Source: JASHPR01 sp963729365 (GTDB lineage Bacteria > Actinomycetota > Actinomycetes > Streptosporangiales > Streptosporangiaceae). From it: DNA of 64,000 nucleotides. The notes beneath the pieces are model-generated. The model was given only the letters and a program-made list of their open reading frames with translations. It had not been told where the DNA came from and ran no database searches. The stretch lies in the NCBI GenBank assembly GCA_963729365.1, contig CAVSNQ010000024.1, forward strand, positions 186,001-250,000, read 5' to 3'. Shown here piece after piece: positions 61,756 to 64,000 of this stretch. The number at the start of each line of letters is the position of its first letter. The stretch's first letter is position 1. The translations under genes and the position numbers were made by a program.

Positions 61756-62580
61756 ATGACCGAGACCCCTGACGCTCCCCTTGGGGTGGACTCGACCAGG
61801 CCAAGCGCGGTCCGCATTTATGATTACTTTCTCGGCGGCACGAGCAACTTCCCCGTCGACCGGGAGGCGGCTGAGCGGCTGAAGGCCGCGGTGCCCGACA
61901 TCGCCGACGCGATGTGGGCCAACCGCGGTTTCCACGGGCGCGCGGCATTGTGGCTGGCTAACCACGGCATCCGGCAGTTCATCGACATCGGGTCGGGGCT
62001 GCCTACCCAGAACAACACGCACCAGACGGTGCACAAGGTGGCCCCGGAGGCGCGGGTGGTGTACGTCGACCAGGACCCCATGGTGGCCGCGCGCAGCGGC
62101 TCGCTGCTGGCCGGGGACGGGACGACGACGCTGGTCACGGCCGACTGGCGGGATCCCGGCGGCGTGCTCGGCGATCCCGGGTTGCGGCGGCTCATCGATC
62201 TCGCGGAGCCGACCGGGGTGCTGATGACCACGCTCATTCATTTCGTGGCCGACGAGTCGGATCCGTGGGGCCTGGTGGCGGGCTACATGGCGGCGGTGGC
62301 GCCGGGCAGCTACCTGGCGCTCTCGCACGGTACCTCCGACAAAATTCCGCCGGGCATGCTCCAGGCGGGCCGACAGACCTACGCGAACGTGACCGAGAGG
62401 GTCCATCTGCGGACGAAGGCCCAGGTAGAGCGGTTCTTCGACGGGCTGGAGCTGGTGCCGCCCTATACGGGCGCGGATCCCGCGGTCACCTACGCGGGCC
62501 TGTGGGGAGCCGAGGATATCGAGGCCGCCGACAGCGATGGATCGCGCGGAATCTACTGTGGTGTCGCCCGCCGCCCATGA
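61756..62580 (+). CDS. DUF574-type SAM-dependent methyltransferase 1
   Basis: 274 residues. RIYDYFLGGTSNFPVDREAA, RGFHGRAALWLANHGIRQFI, DIGSGLPTQNNTHQTV (SAM loop) and VVYVDQDPMVAARSGSLLAG are hallmarks of this actinobacteria-expanded family. The substrates are unknown. GGAGGAGAG precedes the ATG. The next gene is a tandem paralogue of exactly the same length. Confidence 0.9.
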   Translation: MTETPDAPLGVDSTRPSAVRIYDYFLGGTSNFPVDREAAERLKAAVPDIADAMWANRGFHGRAALWLANHGIRQFIDIGSGLPTQNNTHQTVHKVAPEARVVYVDQDPMVAARSGSLLAGDGTTTLVTADWRDPGGVLGDPGLRRLIDLAEPTGVLMTTLIHFVADESDPWGLVAGYMAAVAPGSYLALSHGTSDKIPPGMLQAGRQTYANVTERVHLRTKAQVERFFDGLELVPPYTGADPAVTYAGLWGAEDIEAADSDGSRGIYCGVARRP

Positions 62581-62593
62581 TCACGGAGACGAG

Positions 62594-63418
62594 ATGACCG
62601 AGGCCGAGCACGTCCCGCCGGGCGTGGACCCGACCGCGCCAAGCCCGGCCCGGCTGTATGACTACTACCTGGGCGGTACGAACAACTTCCCTGTCGACCG
62701 GGAGGCGGCGGAGAAGCTGAAGGCGGTCGTACCCGACCTGGAGGACGGCGCGTGGGCTAATCGCGGTTTCCACGGACGCGCGTCGGTCTGGATGGCCAGG
62801 CAGGGAATCCGGCAGTTCATCGACATCGGGTCGGGGCTGCCGACCCAGAACAACACCCACGAGGCCGTGCACAAGGTGGCCCCGGCCGCCCGCGTTGTGT
62901 ACGTGGACAACGACCCGATGGTGGCCGCGCACGCCGGAGTGATGCTGTCCGGCGACGGGACGACGACGGTGATCACGGCCGACCTGCGGGATCCCGGCGC
63001 TGTCCTGGGGCATCCGGCGCTGGGCGGGCTGATCGATTTCGGCGAGCCCGCGGGAGTGCTGATGACCGCGGTCATGCACTTCGTGGCCGATGAGTCGGAT
63101 CCGTGGGGCCTGGTGGCCCGCTACATGGCCGCGGTGGTGCCCGGTAGCTACCTGGCCCTCTCGCATTACACCGCGGACCGGCTGCCGCCCGTCTTTATCC
63201 AGGCCACCCAGGATCTCTACGCCGCCGCCACCGAGCGGACCTACCCGCGGTCGCGGCCGGAGGTGGAGCGGTTCTTCGACGGGCTGGAACTGGTGTCACC
63301 GGGTCCGGGCACGGAGCCCGAGCTCACTTACGTGGGCCTGTGGGGTGCCGAGGATGCCCGCGCTGCGGACAGCGAGGGGTCGCGCGCGTTCTACTGCGCG
63401 GTGGCCAGGCGCCCGTGA
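62594..63418 (+). CDS. DUF574-type SAM-dependent methyltransferase 2
   Basis: 274 residues, similar to the previous gene along its whole length (RLYDYYLGGTNNFPVDREAA; DIGSGLPTQNNTHEAVHKV; VVYVDNDPMVAAHAGVMLSG). The ATG is 13 bases after the first copy, preceded by GGAGACGAG. Differences are spread evenly, so the duplication is not very recent. Confidence 0.9.
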   Translation: MTEAEHVPPGVDPTAPSPARLYDYYLGGTNNFPVDREAAEKLKAVVPDLEDGAWANRGFHGRASVWMARQGIRQFIDIGSGLPTQNNTHEAVHKVAPAARVVYVDNDPMVAAHAGVMLSGDGTTTVITADLRDPGAVLGHPALGGLIDFGEPAGVLMTAVMHFVADESDPWGLVARYMAAVVPGSYLALSHYTADRLPPVFIQATQDLYAAATERTYPRSRPEVERFFDGLELVSPGPGTEPELTYVGLWGAEDARAADSEGSRAFYCAVARRP

Positions 63419-63446
63419 CTGATTCCCGGTATTCAACGGAGGAGAG

Positions 63447-63500
63447 ATGACCGAAGCCTGCCAGGCACAGCCCGGCTACCGGGCCGGCGGGATCCGGTGA
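63447..63500 (+). CDS. 17-residue ORF coupled to the DUF397-like gene
   Basis: MTEACQAQPGYRAGGIR. Its ribosome site and start (GGAGGAGAGATGACCGA) copy those of methyltransferase 1. Its TGA overlaps the GTG of the next gene (GTGA). It may be a leader or the surviving 5' end of a third methyltransferase copy. Confidence 0.4.
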   Translation: MTEACQAQPGYRAGGIR

Positions 63501-63745
63501 ACGCCAAACCGACCGTGGCCGGGCTCGGTATCGATCTCGGCGCACAGGACTGGCGGCGGTCAGGCCACGGGGAAGGCGCTATCGAGATCGCGTTCGTCGG
63601 CGGGACCGCGGGCACCGGCACGGAGTGGGTGCTGATGCGCGTGAGCGGCGACCCGGAGGGCCGGGTGCTGGTCTACGACAGGAACGAATGGGAGTGCTTC
63701 CTCGACGGCGTGCGGGGCGGCGAGTTCGATGACGCGTCGGGCTGA
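63497..63745 (+). CDS. DUF397-like protein
   Basis: 82 residues. AIEIAFVGG and RVLVYDRNEWECFLDGVRGG, then EFD resemble DUF397, small proteins usually paired with XRE-type regulators in actinomycetes, with unsettled function. The GTG overlaps the 17-residue ORF by four bases. Confidence 0.68.
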   Translation: MNAKPTVAGLGIDLGAQDWRRSGHGEGAIEIAFVGGTAGTGTEWVLMRVSGDPEGRVLVYDRNEWECFLDGVRGGEFDDASG

Positions 63746-63810
63746 TCTGGCTTCGGCGGCGCCCGAAGCGGCCCCCGCCGGCCGAAGCCGCCGCGCCTGA
63801 CCAGCGCCGC

Positions 63811-63871
63811 CCTTTACCGGCCTTTACCGGCCATTACCGCATGCCGGGCAGAACGATACGAAAACGATACG
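63811..63871. repeat. Short repeats upstream of the last gene
   Basis: Three 10-bp units (CCCTTTACCG, GCCTTTACCG, GCCATTACCG; 63811-63840) are followed by two AACGATACG copies at 63852 and 63863, 11 bp apart. The regular helical-turn spacing suggests protein binding. Confidence 0.55.
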
Positions 63872-63901
63872 CAACCGAGGCTCATCTGATGATGCCAGCG
63901 T

Positions 63902-63932
63902 TTGTGATTCACAACTTAGACCGGGCTATGCT
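63902..63932 (+). promoter_or_regulatory. Palindrome and -10 box before the last gene
   Basis: TTGTGA-T-TCACAA (63902-63914) is a perfect palindrome whose left half could serve as -35; TATGCT (63927-63932) fits a -10, 19 bases on. The gene starts 33 bases later. Confidence 0.5.
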
Positions 63933-63965
63933 GAAAGCGACGTCCTGTCAAGGAGGCACTCGCCG

Positions 63966-64000
63966 ATGAGCGACGACGCCTACGGGGCAACCGTCGCGAA
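63966..64000 (+). CDS. Start of an unidentified gene (3' end cut)
   Basis: Only MSDDAYGATVA is visible. AAGGAGG lies 10 bases before the ATG. Since DUF397-like genes are often next to XRE/DUF5753 regulators, such a regulator is likely, but the visible part is too short to prove it. Confidence 0.55.
   Translation, partial: MSDDAYGATVA

Noticed and set aside
61756..63418. DNA methyltransferases of a restriction system
   Set aside because: They lack DNA-methylase motifs such as DPPY or PCQ, and no restriction gene is adjacent; they belong to the DUF574 family.
1..64000. tRNA or rRNA genes
   Set aside because: I looked for cloverleaf-like segments in the gaps and saw none I could support.

Overview
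The window is GC-rich DNA from a filamentous-type actinomycete, most like Streptosporangiales/Streptomycetales. The evidence is the order ffh-rpsP-KH-rimM-trmD-rplS-lepB-rnhB-DUF2469-yraN-comM-dprA-xerC-rpsB-tsf-pyrH-frr-cdsA-rlmN, the mycothiol gene mshB, leaderless-type promoters, GTG/TTG starts and DUF574/DUF397 families. I see no whiG next to dprA/xerC. The genus cannot be fixed from sequence alone. No tRNA, rRNA, transposase, integrase or CRISPR array was found.

Layout. 1-9064: translation and secretion core (a cut flavohaemoprotein-type reductase, DivIVA-like protein, Ffh, S16, KhpA, RimM, TrmD, L19, signal peptidase I, RNase HII, two DUF proteins). 9065-13773: an insertion between this core and yraN, holding one DUF4062-STAND-TPR gene flanked by ~103-bp imperfect direct repeats. 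13774-15711: yraN and comM. 15712-24823: a second insertion that splits comM from dprA. It carries an NTF2-like gene, a broken extra 5' end of dprA, and a minus-strand cluster of two NB-ARC-TPR NLR genes, a small Bell-like effector and a truncated TIR gene. The effector, the TIR fragment and one NLR share an N-T-[IV]-S-G-G...G-P-V-x-Q-G-R motif of the bacterial amyloid-signalling type. 24824-34451: dprA, xerC, S2, EF-Ts, UMP kinase, RRF, CDP-DAG synthase, a SUFU-domain protein and RlmN. 34503-43676: acyltransferase, HATPase-GAF regulator, TypA, UppP and the sdhCAB complex. 43677-47274: small membrane protein, DmpA-type peptidase, mshB, flavin reductase. 47271-52749: biotin-dependent acyl-CoA carboxylase operon with enoyl-CoA hydratase, then a PIN/RHH toxin-antitoxin pair. 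52809-61637: histidine phosphatase, RocD, DDAH, CysS, DapC, FdxA, secreted protein, LOG protein, small DivIVA-like protein, Tag. 61756-64000: two tandem DUF574 methyltransferases, a DUF397-like gene and the start of another gene.

The most interesting parts are the two insertions in the yraN-comM-dprA neighbourhood. They look like immune/cell-death islands of NLR type. The second has a 1,002-bp stretch of perfect identity between its two NLR genes, decayed copies, conserved 3' elements and a duplicated dprA control region with paired DnaA boxes. Other notable signals are a 26-bp tandem repeat that multiplies a ribosome-binding site and start codon between the two acyl-CoA carboxylase genes, a duplicated regulatory block in front of sdhC and of a 39-residue membrane protein, very long Ala-rich tails on S16 and S2, and several palindromes at promoters. 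Three reading-frame breaks (NLR2, both carboxylase subunits) lie in G/C runs and may be real or sequencing errors.
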